Shown: positions 1 through 6,143, numbered from the stretch's first letter. The stretch is 6,855 nt of DNA from Acidobacteriota bacterium (GCA_021827245.1 JAKAWN010000362.1:1-6855), one strand, 5' to 3'. Numbers and translations are program-made. Notes: generated from the sequence alone by a model not told the origin.

Positions 1-227
1 CCGGTGCCGAGGTGATAGTAGTTTCCAGGTTCGTCGATGTGCACCTGTATCTGGATACGCTTGAGGCCGGAGCGTTCGACTTTGTGGTTCCCCCTTTCCG
101 CGCGGTTGAGCTAGGCTACATCATTGTCAATGCGATTTATTCATGTCACAAACAACGGGCTCACAGGGTTTCAGGGAATTTCCGGGATTCAATCGCGGTC
201 CAGGCGGCTTTGTCGCAGGACCGCTGA
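1..227 (+). CDS. Response-regulator receiver domain, C-terminal fragment (5' end outside window)
   Basis: The frame is open from the left edge (first full codon at 3) to a TGA at 225-227. It reads as the last third of a CheY-like receiver: a beta-4 strand ending in VIVVSR (with the conserved Ser/Thr position), then a helix LYLDTLEAGA, then beta-5 FDFVVPPF, then the alpha-5 helix AVELGYIIVNAI. In canonical receivers beta-5 ends in Lys-Pro, and that Lys contacts the phospho-aspartate; here the Lys is replaced by Pro. The tail of about 25 residues after alpha-5 has no recognisable output domain, so this could be a stand-alone receiver. The phosphorylated Asp lies outside the window and cannot be checked. 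The domain assignment is fairly secure; the role is unknown. Confidence 0.7.
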   Translation, partial: GAEVIVVSRFVDVHLYLDTLEAGAFDFVVPPFRAVELGYIIVNAIYSCHKQRAHRVSGNFRDSIAVQAALSQDR

Positions 228-440
228 TACGCGGAAGTAGCCTGCCTGTTGGAAATCAGCGTCAAAATCGCGGATCACATCGGACTCGCCTCATGCAAAA
301 AGCCGAAGTTCATGAAATAGCCGGTCTTGTCCGTTACCCCATCCGCGGCGGCCTGACCGAACCATGAGCCGTGTATGGTTGGGATCATTTCATGGGTAGA
401 AGCAGACGGACGAGATCTTTTCAGTCGACACAGCTTCCTG

Positions 441-463
441 TGCCGGAGCTTGAACCTCCGGCA
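441..463. repeat. 8-bp perfect inverted repeat, candidate operator
   Basis: The arms tgccggag (441-448) and ctccggca (456-463) are perfectly complementary around a 7-base centre. The centre contains TTGAAC, the candidate -35 box of the Crp/Fnr gene. The dyad could be a repressor or autoregulation site, or an RNA hairpin from read-through of the upstream gene. There is no T-run directly after it, so a terminator is less likely. The repeat is seen directly; the function is inferred. Confidence 0.5.
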
Positions 464-477
464 GGTTCTGGTAAACT
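450..477 (+). promoter_or_regulatory. Candidate sigma70-type promoter for the Crp/Fnr gene
   Basis: TTGAAC at 450-455 and TAAACT at 472-477 are separated by 16 bases, and each matches four of the six consensus positions. Transcription would begin near 484, about 65 bases before the ATG at 548. This favours that start over the in-frame GTG at 371, which lies upstream of the promoter. Prediction by eye only. Confidence 0.35.
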
Positions 478-547
478 AAAAGTAGGAAAATGCGGTAGTC
501 GGGCAGTAGGATCAAATGACGCGGGAAGGCCCCGAGGGGGGTGGGCG

Positions 548-1207
548 ATGCCGTTCCAGCGTCAGCGCATTGCCGGTTTTGAGCCAGCCTTTTTCTTCGA
601 AAAGATCCGCGGAAGAAAATTAGTCCTTCAGTACCCAAAAGGAACAGTAATCTACACCCAGGGAGAGGCTCCTGACGCCGTCTATTACCTGCAAGCCGGC
701 CAGGTGACCCTGACCGTTTGTTCCCCAACAGGGAAAGAAGCGATCATCGGCATCTTGGGACCCGGCGATTTTCTCGGTGAAGGGTGTCTCGTCGGACAGC
801 GCACGCACATTGCAACAGCCCTGGCGACCCGCGACTCCACAGTTGTCCGGCTGGAGAAAACGGGGATGGCAAGCCTGCTCCGAACCGAGCAGAAATTTTC
901 TGAAGTGTTTCTCTCCTTTCTTTTGACGCGCAAGGTTCGCGTCGAAGGAGACCTTGTCAGCCAGGTCCTCAATTCCACGGATAAGCGGCTGGCTCGGGCC
1001 CTTCTGTTGCTTGCTCCGGTCGGCAAGAGACAGCGGTCGGGAACGGTTATCCCCAGGGTTACCCACGAAACCCTTGCGCAGATGATCGGAGCCACGCGGG
1101 CACAGGTCAGTACTCTTATGAACGAGTTTCGAAAAAGGGGATTTATTCATTACGACGGCGAACTCAGGGTCAACAAGTCTCTCGTCGAATTCGCTTTAAA
1201 TGGTTAG
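548..1207 (+). CDS. Crp/Fnr-family transcriptional regulator
   Basis: 219 residues, close to the family's usual 220-240. An N-terminal cyclic-nucleotide-binding-type beta-barrel spans roughly residues 22-110 (KGTVIYTQGE, YYLQAGQVTLTV, GPGDFLGEGC). A dimerisation helix lies near 112-140. A C-terminal winged helix-turn-helix lies near 170-215, with the recognition helix around TRAQVSTLMNEFRK (183-196). The cassette after GE lacks the usual Arg: the R-x-A-T position reads H87-I-A-T. Fnr-type iron-sulfur cysteines are also absent (only C58 and C80). It therefore probably does not sense cAMP like CRP or oxygen like FNR, and the ligand is unknown. I chose ATG 548 because it follows a purine-rich gaggggggtg and gives a normal N-terminus. 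The frame is open back to a GTG at 371, so a 278-residue call is possible but unlikely. Confidence 0.9.
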   Translation: MPFQRQRIAGFEPAFFFEKIRGRKLVLQYPKGTVIYTQGEAPDAVYYLQAGQVTLTVCSPTGKEAIIGILGPGDFLGEGCLVGQRTHIATALATRDSTVVRLEKTGMASLLRTEQKFSEVFLSFLLTRKVRVEGDLVSQVLNSTDKRLARALLLLAPVGKRQRSGTVIPRVTHETLAQMIGATRAQVSTLMNEFRKRGFIHYDGELRVNKSLVEFALNG

Positions 1208-1415
1208 CCTGTTTGTGCCGCATCCCTCCCTGGTCTGAAACCGAGGAGCAAATCTCCCTGTTTTTTCCATAGGTCGCTGCGCACGGTCGTGCGGGCATTG
1301 GCAACCTCGCAAGGCGTCGTCACCGTCGTACAAACAAAGGGGCAATTCGCCTGTGGGCTCCTCAGCGCTTGGCCTCTCGGGCGACACTCCCCATCATGAG
1401 CAAGGAGGTGAAGCG

Positions 1416-1832
1416 ATGAAAAGAATTCGTTTCAGCGGATTGGTGCTGATTCTCGCAGCCCTCTTTGGGATGGTGCAGTTTGCATCTCCTGCAGCTTTTG
1501 CAGTGCCCGACGCCAACACGCATGCCGAGAGGACACAGCCGCGTTATCACATTCGGAAGTTGCCGGGTTTGACGGCGCCGCTCCACGCGCAGAGTAAAGC
1601 CAGGAAGAAGGCTGGGAAGGTCGCGAAGGCATCAGTGCAACAGCAGGCTTATCTGGGCACCATCGCCAAGGAGAACGGTCATTATGTCCTGACCGATGGC
1701 ATTTCTACATTCAAACTGAGCAACCAGGCCCAGGCCAAAAAGTTCATCGGGAAGAAAGCTCAGGTCAATCGTAAGCTGAATCCGGTAACCAACAGAATCA
1801 GAGTATCGCAAATCATGACCGCCGGTGCCTGA
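1416..1832 (+). CDS. Small exported protein with DUF5818-like domain
   Basis: 138 residues, started at ATG 1416 behind a strong Shine-Dalgarno (aaggaggtg, 1402-1410). A Sec signal peptide is clear: Lys/Arg at residues 2-5, a hydrophobic core over about 8-22, and an AFA cleavage site near residue 29. A basic linker (KARKKAGKVAK, 61-71) leads to a compact beta-rich domain over about 77-134: a YLGTI strand, NGHYVLTD, FKLSN, then KKFIGKKAQVNRKL and NRIRVSQI. This is the layout of the DUF5818 family common in Acidobacteriota, small OB-like periplasmic domains of unknown function. The match is from memory, so family membership is moderate. It is separated from the upstream regulator by 208 bases and is followed by a terminator, so it is probably a single-gene unit. 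An in-frame upstream start at 1353 would bury the signal peptide. Confidence 0.8.
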   Translation: MKRIRFSGLVLILAALFGMVQFASPAAFAVPDANTHAERTQPRYHIRKLPGLTAPLHAQSKARKKAGKVAKASVQQQAYLGTIAKENGHYVLTDGISTFKLSNQAQAKKFIGKKAQVNRKLNPVTNRIRVSQIMTAGA

Positions 1833-1858
1833 CAATATTCGATGTGAAAACACGGACA

Positions 1859-1894
1859 GATAAGGCCGTAAGTTATCCGGCCTTATCGCGTTTT
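1859..1894 (+). terminator. Rho-independent terminator
   Basis: A perfect 10-bp stem, gataaggccg (1859-1868) with cggccttatc (1878-1887), encloses a 9-base loop and is followed by gcg and a short T4 run (1891-1894). It lies 27 bases after the stop of the small exported protein gene and before the kdsD promoter, so it separates the two transcription units. The T-run is short, so efficiency may be moderate. Confidence 0.75.
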
Positions 1895-1933
1895 GCTGAT
1901 TTGTCCCCGCAACCGGCTGCGTCTCAGCATGCC

Positions 1934-1951
1934 TCACACCTGTGATATCAT
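1934..1951 (+). promoter_or_regulatory. Candidate extended -10 promoter for kdsD-kdsC, overlapped by a small dyad
   Basis: TGA followed directly by TATCAT (1943-1951) matches the extended -10 pattern TGNTATAAT at all but one position. No good -35 is visible, as is usual for extended -10 promoters. The predicted start near 1958 would leave a leader of about 17 bases before ATG 1975. A short inverted repeat TCACA-cc-TGTGA (1934-1945) overlaps its upstream edge and might be an operator. Prediction by eye. Confidence 0.35.
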
Positions 1952-1974
1952 CCCTGATTTAAGCGGACACTCGT

Positions 1975-2934
1975 ATGAGTCTCGAAACGGGTAGAAGAGT
2001 CCTTGAAATCGAAGCTCGCGCCATTGCCGAACTGGTTGGCCGGCTGGATGTGAGCTTCGAGCGCGCGGTCGAAACGATCCTGGCTTGCCGCGGCCGCCTG
2101 GTCGTGGCAGGCATGGGGAAGTCCGGCCTGATCGGCCAGAAGATTTCGGCCACTTTTTCAAGTACTGGAACGCCCTCTTTCTTTCTTCACCCGGCTGAAG
2201 CGCTGCACGGCGATCTTGGCCGCCTGGTTCCCAATGACGTGTTGATGGCGCTCTCTTACAGCGGCGAAACCGAAGAACTGCTGCGGTTGCTCGACACGGT
2301 CAAGCGCCTTGCCATCCCGCTGATTTTGCTTACGGGCCAGCCGGCATCGACGCTCGGGCAAGCCAGTGACGTGGTGATTGACGTGAGCATCAGCGAGGAA
2401 GCCTGCCCGCTGGGGCTTGCTCCCACAGCCTCAACCACGGCGATGCTCGCGGTGGGCGACGCCCTGGCCATGGCGCTGCTGGAAAAGCGTGGCTTCAAGG
2501 AAGAGGATTACGCGGCGCTCCATCCGGGCGGCGGCCTCGGAGTACGGCTGCGGCGCGTTGAGAACGTGATGCACACCGGCAACGAAGTCCCGCGTGTCAA
2601 TCCGGACACGACGCTGCCCGATGTGATTTACGAAATCAGCAAAAAGGGACTGGGCCACACTGCGGTGGTCGAAAGCGACGGCCGTCTCGCCGGCGTGATT
2701 TCCGACGGCGACCTGCGACGCTTTTTCCAGCGCGAGGGCCGCCACGCCTTGGAACACTGCGCAGCCGACCTGATGACGCGCACGCCCGTCACCGTCGGAC
2801 GCAGGGAACTGGCCACGCGCGCCTTGAACGCCATGGAAAGCCGACGGATCACTTCATTGATGGTCGTGGACGGCGAGGGTCGCCTCGAAGGCGTGGTTCA
2901 CATCCACGATTTGTGGCGAACGCAGATGTTTTGA
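1975..2934 (+). CDS. kdsD: D-arabinose-5-phosphate isomerase (KdsD/GutQ family)
   Basis: 319 residues, close to E. coli KdsD (328). It interconverts ribulose-5-phosphate and arabinose-5-phosphate, the first step of Kdo synthesis for LPS, in the cytoplasm. An N-terminal SIS domain (about 25-190) carries GMGKSG (46-51), SYSGETEE (94-101), EEACPLGLAPT (141-151) and the HPGGGLG motif (183-189). The four catalytic residues described for E. coli KdsD (Lys59, Glu111, Glu152, His193) map with a constant offset of ten to K49, E101, E142 and H183, so it should be active. Two CBS repeats follow (about 197-255 and 264-319). No clear Shine-Dalgarno precedes ATG 1975, but an extended -10 just upstream fits this start. 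kdsC follows after 13 bases. Confidence 0.95.
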   Translation: MSLETGRRVLEIEARAIAELVGRLDVSFERAVETILACRGRLVVAGMGKSGLIGQKISATFSSTGTPSFFLHPAEALHGDLGRLVPNDVLMALSYSGETEELLRLLDTVKRLAIPLILLTGQPASTLGQASDVVIDVSISEEACPLGLAPTASTTAMLAVGDALAMALLEKRGFKEEDYAALHPGGGLGVRLRRVENVMHTGNEVPRVNPDTTLPDVIYEISKKGLGHTAVVESDGRLAGVISDGDLRRFFQREGRHALEHCAADLMTRTPVTVGRRELATRALNAMESRRITSLMVVDGEGRLEGVVHIHDLWRTQMF

Positions 2935-2947
2935 GCTGAGGAGGAAC

Positions 2948-3505
2948 ATGCCAATATCCCGACAGCAGGTGCGGCAGCGGGCCTGCAAAATCAAGCTCCT
3001 GCTTCTTGACGTCGATGGAGTTATGACGGACGGGCGGATCTACTATGTACCGCGGCCCGGCGGTGGAATGTTTGAGACCAAGACTTTCCATTCTCGCGAC
3101 GGGATCGGCATCCGCTACGCTCAGAGCGCAGGACTAAAAGTGGGAATCATCAGTGGCCGAGGATCGGACACCGTCCGCTACCGCGCCAAGGAACTGAACA
3201 TGGATTTCGTTGAGGAGAACACTCTCAAAAAGATTCCGCCGTACGAGAGGATTTTGCGGGCGGCAGGCGTAAAGGACGAAGAGGTTTGTTACGTGGGCGA
3301 CGATCTCGTTGATCTTCCGATCCTGAAACGCGCGGGTCTGGCCGTCTCCGTTCAGAACGGCCACCCCTTGCTTCGGCGCCACGTTCATTATGTGACCCAG
3401 GCTCCCGGCGGCTTGGGCGCAATACGCGAGACAATCGAGATTATTTTGGACGCCCAAGGCAAGCTCAAGCCGCTGGTGGAGGATTACCTGCGCGCTGCGG
3501 ATTGA
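2948..3505 (+). CDS. kdsC: 3-deoxy-D-manno-octulosonate 8-phosphate phosphatase (KdsC), HAD superfamily
   Basis: 185 residues, the usual KdsC length (about 170-190). It removes the phosphate from Kdo-8-phosphate, the third step of Kdo synthesis, in the cytoplasm; the family works as a tetramer without a large cap. HAD motifs are all present: motif I DVDGVMTDG (21-29, nucleophile D21 and acid D23), motif II around IISG (67-70, S69), a motif III Lys in LKK (94-95), and motif IV GDDLVDLP (117-124). FHSRDGIGIR (47-56) is the family's typical active-site segment. The Shine-Dalgarno gaggagg (2938-2944) sits four bases before ATG 2948. The gene begins 13 bases after kdsD, so the two are co-transcribed. 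The loop before FETK (PRPGGG, 35-40) is a few residues longer than in E. coli KdsC. Confidence 0.95.
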   Translation: MPISRQQVRQRACKIKLLLLDVDGVMTDGRIYYVPRPGGGMFETKTFHSRDGIGIRYAQSAGLKVGIISGRGSDTVRYRAKELNMDFVEENTLKKIPPYERILRAAGVKDEEVCYVGDDLVDLPILKRAGLAVSVQNGHPLLRRHVHYVTQAPGGLGAIRETIEIILDAQGKLKPLVEDYLRAAD

Positions 3506-3537
3506 CGCCGTCCTAAAGCGATTCCTGGCCGGGCCGC

Positions 3538-4251
3538 TCAGATCAATGCAATGGCTCTAATGGGCGAACCGGACCCCGCCCGGATTTTGAGCGGCAGCGC
3601 CATGAACAGGAAGAAGTCCGGAAGCTCGTCCAGGCGTGCGAGGTTTTCGATGATCAAGACCTGCTTCTCGAGGACAATTGGATGAATCGGTTTGCTCGCC
3701 AGCGCCTGGGGCGGGTCAGGCGAAAGAGAATCGACACCAATGGCCGCCACAGGCTTGCTGACAAGATACATGGCAGCTTCCATGCTGACGCCGGGCCAGT
3801 CAGCCAGATAGCGCTGGTTTTCCGGGCGCAGCCTCCAGTGAGCCGACCACCCGAAATTGAACAGCACGATATCGCCGGCCTCGATGGCGCCGTGCTTTGC
3901 TTCCCATTCCGTGATGAAGGCGGCGGACACGTTGTCGCCTTCTTTCAAGCCGCGGCAGTCCAGCCGGACCCCGCGCCCGATCAGGCGGTCTGGCGGGATC
4001 TGCTCGATGGTCTTGTGAGCCTCAGGATTTTTGTCGCTGATAAAGTGAGCGGGAGCATCCACGTGCGTCCCGTTATGCTCGTTCATCGTGACCTGATAGG
4101 TGAGAGACCGGCCGCCGTGCCAGTAAGAACCCCAAAGGTTGTGGAAAAACTTTGAGTGGGTTGGATAATTCGGCATGTGCTCTTCCAGCGTCTGGCTCAG
4201 GTCCACCACACGCGCCTGCTGAAGGCTGGATATCAGATTCGCCAAGTCCAT
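3538..4251 (-). CDS. Cyclase family protein (kynurenine formamidase-like metal-dependent hydrolase)
   Basis: 237 residues. The fold and motifs are those of the cyclase family (PF04199), which includes KynB-type N-formylkynurenine formamidases and isatin hydrolases. The signature HNGTHVDAPAHF (59-70) supplies H59, H63, D65 and H69. A second pair, H190 and E202, has the 12-residue spacing of the other metal ligands in KynB. VDLSQTLEEHMP (16-27) and IGVDSLSPDP (171-180) are further family landmarks. Substrate cannot be fixed from sequence: no other tryptophan-catabolism gene is present, so I do not name it kynB. It is soluble and cytoplasmic, with no signal peptide. An aaggac Shine-Dalgarno precedes ATG 4251. 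It lies 51 bases downstream of the SDR gene on the same strand, and probably in one transcript. It converges on kdsC with only 32 bases between stops and no clear terminator. Confidence 0.88.
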   Translation of the reverse strand: MDLANLISSLQQARVVDLSQTLEEHMPNYPTHSKFFHNLWGSYWHGGRSLTYQVTMNEHNGTHVDAPAHFISDKNPEAHKTIEQIPPDRLIGRGVRLDCRGLKEGDNVSAAFITEWEAKHGAIEAGDIVLFNFGWSAHWRLRPENQRYLADWPGVSMEAAMYLVSKPVAAIGVDSLSPDPPQALASKPIHPIVLEKQVLIIENLARLDELPDFFLFMALPLKIRAGSGSPIRAIALI

Positions 4252-4302
4252 CGTCGTCGGTCCTTTCCCTGAGAATGTTTGCCAATACTCAAACTTTACA
4301 AT

Positions 4303-5100
4303 TCAATGCGAATCCCCGCGGCTTCTGGGACGGAACGCGATCGCTGCATACTTCGCCACAGTTTCGCGCGGAATGAATCGTTGAATAAAAATCGAAAACT
4401 TGTTGAGAAGTCTTGGCACCACCAGCCCGCCGCCGTTGTCGAGCGCCCGCAGTGCCGCCTCAACCACCGCCTCCGGTTCCTGCATGCCGCCGGGAAGGTT
4501 GTGTACACCGTAGTTGCCGGCTACAAAAAAGTTGGTGCGAGTGCCGCCCGGGCACAGCGTCACCACTCGGATGCCGTGCGGGCGCACTTCCTCAGCAAGG
4601 CCCATGGAGAAGCTTGTCACAAAGGCTTTGGTGGCGGAGTACGTAGCCGTGTAGGCCATGGGTTGAAAGCCTGCCGTGGATGATACGTTGATGATCCCAC
4701 CCTCGCCGCGTTCCACCATCTCGGGGAGCAGCAGATACGTCAATTCCGCCAGGGAGTTGATGTTCAGCCGGATCATCGCCATCTGCCGCTCCAGCGGCAC
4801 CTTCCAGAATTCGCCCCGGCCCCCGAAGCCTGCGTTGTTTATGAGCAGATTGATCGCCAGGTTTCTTTTGTTGAGCTCCGTGAACAACTTTTGTGCCGCC
4901 TCGCGCACGCTCAAGTCTGCGGGCACCACCTCAACCCGGATGCCGTGTTCGCGTGCGAGTTCTGCGGCCAGTTGCCTCATCCGGTCTTCCGACCGCGCCG
5001 CCAGCGCAAGGTTGTGGCCGCGGCGCGCCAGCGCGCGGGCGAAGCATTCGCCGATGCCGCCTGAACCTCCGGTGATAAGTGCAAAGTTATCTTTTCCCAT
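4303..5100 (-). CDS. Short-chain dehydrogenase/reductase (classical SDR, DltE/YqjQ-like)
   Basis: 265 residues, a normal classical SDR. The Rossmann cofactor motif TGGSGGIG (10-17) opens the protein. NNAG is at 88-91, the tetrad Asn is probably N113 (LNINS), the catalytic Ser is S141 in NVSSTAG, and YSATK gives Y154 and K158. Cofactor preference is likely NADP(H), because the second strand ends AARSEDR with Arg36 where NAD enzymes usually have Asp. The CPGGTRTNFF segment (183-192) resembles the group of uncharacterised oxidoreductases around DltE/YqjQ. The tail after about residue 235 is basic (FIQRFIPRE, RPRSRG). The substrate is unknown. No good Shine-Dalgarno is visible before ATG 5100. 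It is the first gene of a probable pair with the cyclase-family gene. Confidence 0.92.
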   Translation of the reverse strand: MGKDNFALITGGSGGIGECFARALARRGHNLALAARSEDRMRQLAAELAREHGIRVEVVPADLSVREAAQKLFTELNKRNLAINLLINNAGFGGRGEFWKVPLERQMAMIRLNINSLAELTYLLLPEMVERGEGGIINVSSTAGFQPMAYTATYSATKAFVTSFSMGLAEEVRPHGIRVVTLCPGGTRTNFFVAGNYGVHNLPGGMQEPEAVVEAALRALDNGGGLVVPRLLNKFSIFIQRFIPRETVAKYAAIAFRPRSRGDSH

Positions 5101-5242
5101 TTTCGTCAGCAGATGCGCCAGGCTTTATCTTACGACGGCTGGTGCTTTTGGCTCCAGTCCGAGGGAGTTTAGGTAGTGGGTCAATTTGAATTTCACTTGT
5201 TTTTTCCTTGCATCCGCATTTGCTGGATGTCACAATCAAAGT

Positions 5243-5449
5243 ATGCCTAAGCGCTCAAGAACCGATCCGATCCTCATGGCCAAGAAAGTGTTTGACCATA
5301 TCGAAGCCGAAGAGAAGAATCCTGCCGCTGTTGCTCTGGGTAGTTTGGGAGGCAAAAAGGGCGGCCCTGCCAGAGCTGCCGCACTGAGTCCTAAGCGGCG
5401 AAAGGAAATTGCTCGCCTTGCCGCCAAGAGTCGATGGGGCAAGAAATAG
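5243..5449 (+). CDS. Small basic protein of unknown function with GGKKGG / LSPxRRxEIA motif
   Basis: 68 residues, rich in Lys, Arg and Ala. After an acidic stretch (HIEAEEKNPAAVALG) comes GGKKGGPARAAALS, then PKRRKEIARLAAKSRW and a KK end. I recognise this arrangement from small uncharacterised proteins found in many soil bacteria, but no function is established that I know of. The composition fits nucleic-acid binding, which is inference only. I chose ATG 5243 because the conserved-looking part begins there. The frame extends back to a TTG at 5186, whose added residues look like translated intergenic DNA. No Shine-Dalgarno is evident. It is divergent from the SDR gene, with 142 bases between starts, and convergent with the low-GC pair (40 bases between stops). 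Confidence 0.65.
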   Translation: MPKRSRTDPILMAKKVFDHIEAEEKNPAAVALGSLGGKKGGPARAAALSPKRRKEIARLAAKSRWGKK

Positions 5450-5489
5450 CTGACATCACCACTACTTCCCTTCGTACAGATAAGCAATA

Positions 5490-6143
5490 TTATTTCATTC
5501 CCCCCGCAATTAAAGCCTTCCGAAGCCCATCAATGTCGAAATTAACGACCGAGGAATCATAAGGTCCACACGGAATCTGCATTCGTAGTGTTTGATGTCG
5601 TTCTACTGCTAGGATAAAAGAAGCATCCCCATCGGGAATCAAGCCATCAATCGCTGCCCATTCTCCTTTTGAGTCTGGAACCCATTGGAGGGTTTTTGGC
5701 GTCCCCCCATCAAAGCTTGACTGTATCCCCATGCCATCATATTGATCCTCTGGTATAGCAGTGCATGGGAGTGCTATCTGTACCCAACACCTTGGAGATG
5801 TGATCCTGTAACCCATAAGCTCTGTTGCCCAAGGGATATTATTTCCCTCAAACTCTAAATCGAGTACAGCCCTATTTCCTCTACCTTTGACACTTGTAGC
5901 ATTCAATAACGCGTCATACATTTCAAAAGGCTTTGATGGCTTATCTTTGTACATCCATTTAGTCCTTCTATGGGATACAACCCAATGGGAAATGGGTCTG
6001 GAAGGTGGATGTGCGGCACAAGAGCAAATCTCCAGTAGCAGCACGGTGCTTATAGCCCAAACAGTCCAACCGTCCCCTGCCCCCCTCTCGGCTATAGTCG
6101 TATTCTCATGCAGCTTGCATCTTATTTTGGGCACAATCTTCAC
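5490..6143 (-). CDS. Unknown, probably exported or lipid-anchored protein
   Basis: 217 residues from a GTG at 6143 whose first bases overlap the previous stop (GTGA). A second GTG (codon 4, at 6134) has a better placed aaggtga Shine-Dalgarno, so a 214-residue product is equally possible. A hydrophobic segment (about 26-39) ends in ICSC (39-42), a weak lipobox with C42 as the possible lipidated residue, so this may be a lipoprotein or an N-terminally anchored periplasmic protein. The n-region before it is unusually long (about 24 residues). The rest looks like a beta-rich domain. The end, MQIPCGPYDSSVVNFDIDGLRKAL, has the F-D-x-x-G-L-x-x-A-L pattern seen near the C-terminus of some small accessory proteins such as VasI; this resemblance is weak. 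Codon use is AT-richer than in the left part of the window. Confidence 0.65.
   Translation of the reverse strand: MKIVPKIRCKLHENTTIAERGAGDGWTVWAISTVLLLEICSCAAHPPSRPISHWVVSHRRTKWMYKDKPSKPFEMYDALLNATSVKGRGNRAVLDLEFEGNNIPWATELMGYRITSPRCWVQIALPCTAIPEDQYDGMGIQSSFDGGTPKTLQWVPDSKGEWAAIDGLIPDGDASFILAVERHQTLRMQIPCGPYDSSVVNFDIDGLRKALIAGGMK

Larger units (their letters stand above)
228..547. other. Intergenic region with inverted repeats and a probable promoter
   Basis: This 320-base stretch holds no convincing coding region. A reading frame in phase with the downstream regulator is open from a GTG at 371, but it has no Shine-Dalgarno and its translation (Arg/Gly/Pro-rich) does not resemble the family's N-terminus. 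A second small frame (143-367) overlaps the receiver gene and looks like noise. What can be seen is an 8-base inverted repeat catgaaat/atttcatg (311-318 and 387-394) enclosing a 6-base hairpin aaccat/atggtt (360-365 and 375-380), an 8-base inverted repeat at 441-463, and a promoter-like pair at 450-477. Confidence 0.5.

Noticed and set aside
359..396. Group II intron remnant suggested by gagccgtgtatggtt
   Set aside because: The string recalls intron domain V, but the complementary half is missing and there is no reverse transcriptase or other domain.
371..547. N-terminal extension of the Crp/Fnr gene from GTG 371
   Set aside because: It has no Shine-Dalgarno, its composition is Arg/Gly/Pro-rich with no family resemblance, and it crosses a probable promoter at 450-477. 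ATG 548 gives a normal family length.
620..1150. 176-codon open frame on the minus strand
   Set aside because: It is antisense to the Crp/Fnr gene and has no recognisable domain.
1245..1266. Terminator after the Crp/Fnr gene (ggag/ctcc then T6)
   Set aside because: The stem is only 4 bp with a 5-base loop and a gap before the T-run, so it is too weak to support.
1280..1293. Palindrome cgcacg-gt-cgtgcg between the Crp/Fnr gene and the exported protein gene
   Set aside because: A 6-bp dyad with a 2-base centre is not rare in GC-rich DNA and no promoter could be placed around it. It could still be a binding site.
1353..1415. Upstream start for the small exported protein
   Set aside because: It would place 21 extra residues before an excellent signal peptide, while ATG 1416 has a strong Shine-Dalgarno.
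3682..4155. 157-codon open frame on the plus strand
   Set aside because: It lies entirely antisense to the cyclase-family gene, whose motifs are intact. It is a by-product of high GC.
4676..5176. 166-codon open frame on the plus strand
   Set aside because: It is antisense to the SDR gene; its Ser/Ala/Arg-rich translation is typical of a shadow frame.
5186..5242. TTG start extending the 68-residue basic protein
   Set aside because: The extra 19 residues are hydrophobic and unlike the rest of the protein, and TTG has no ribosome site.
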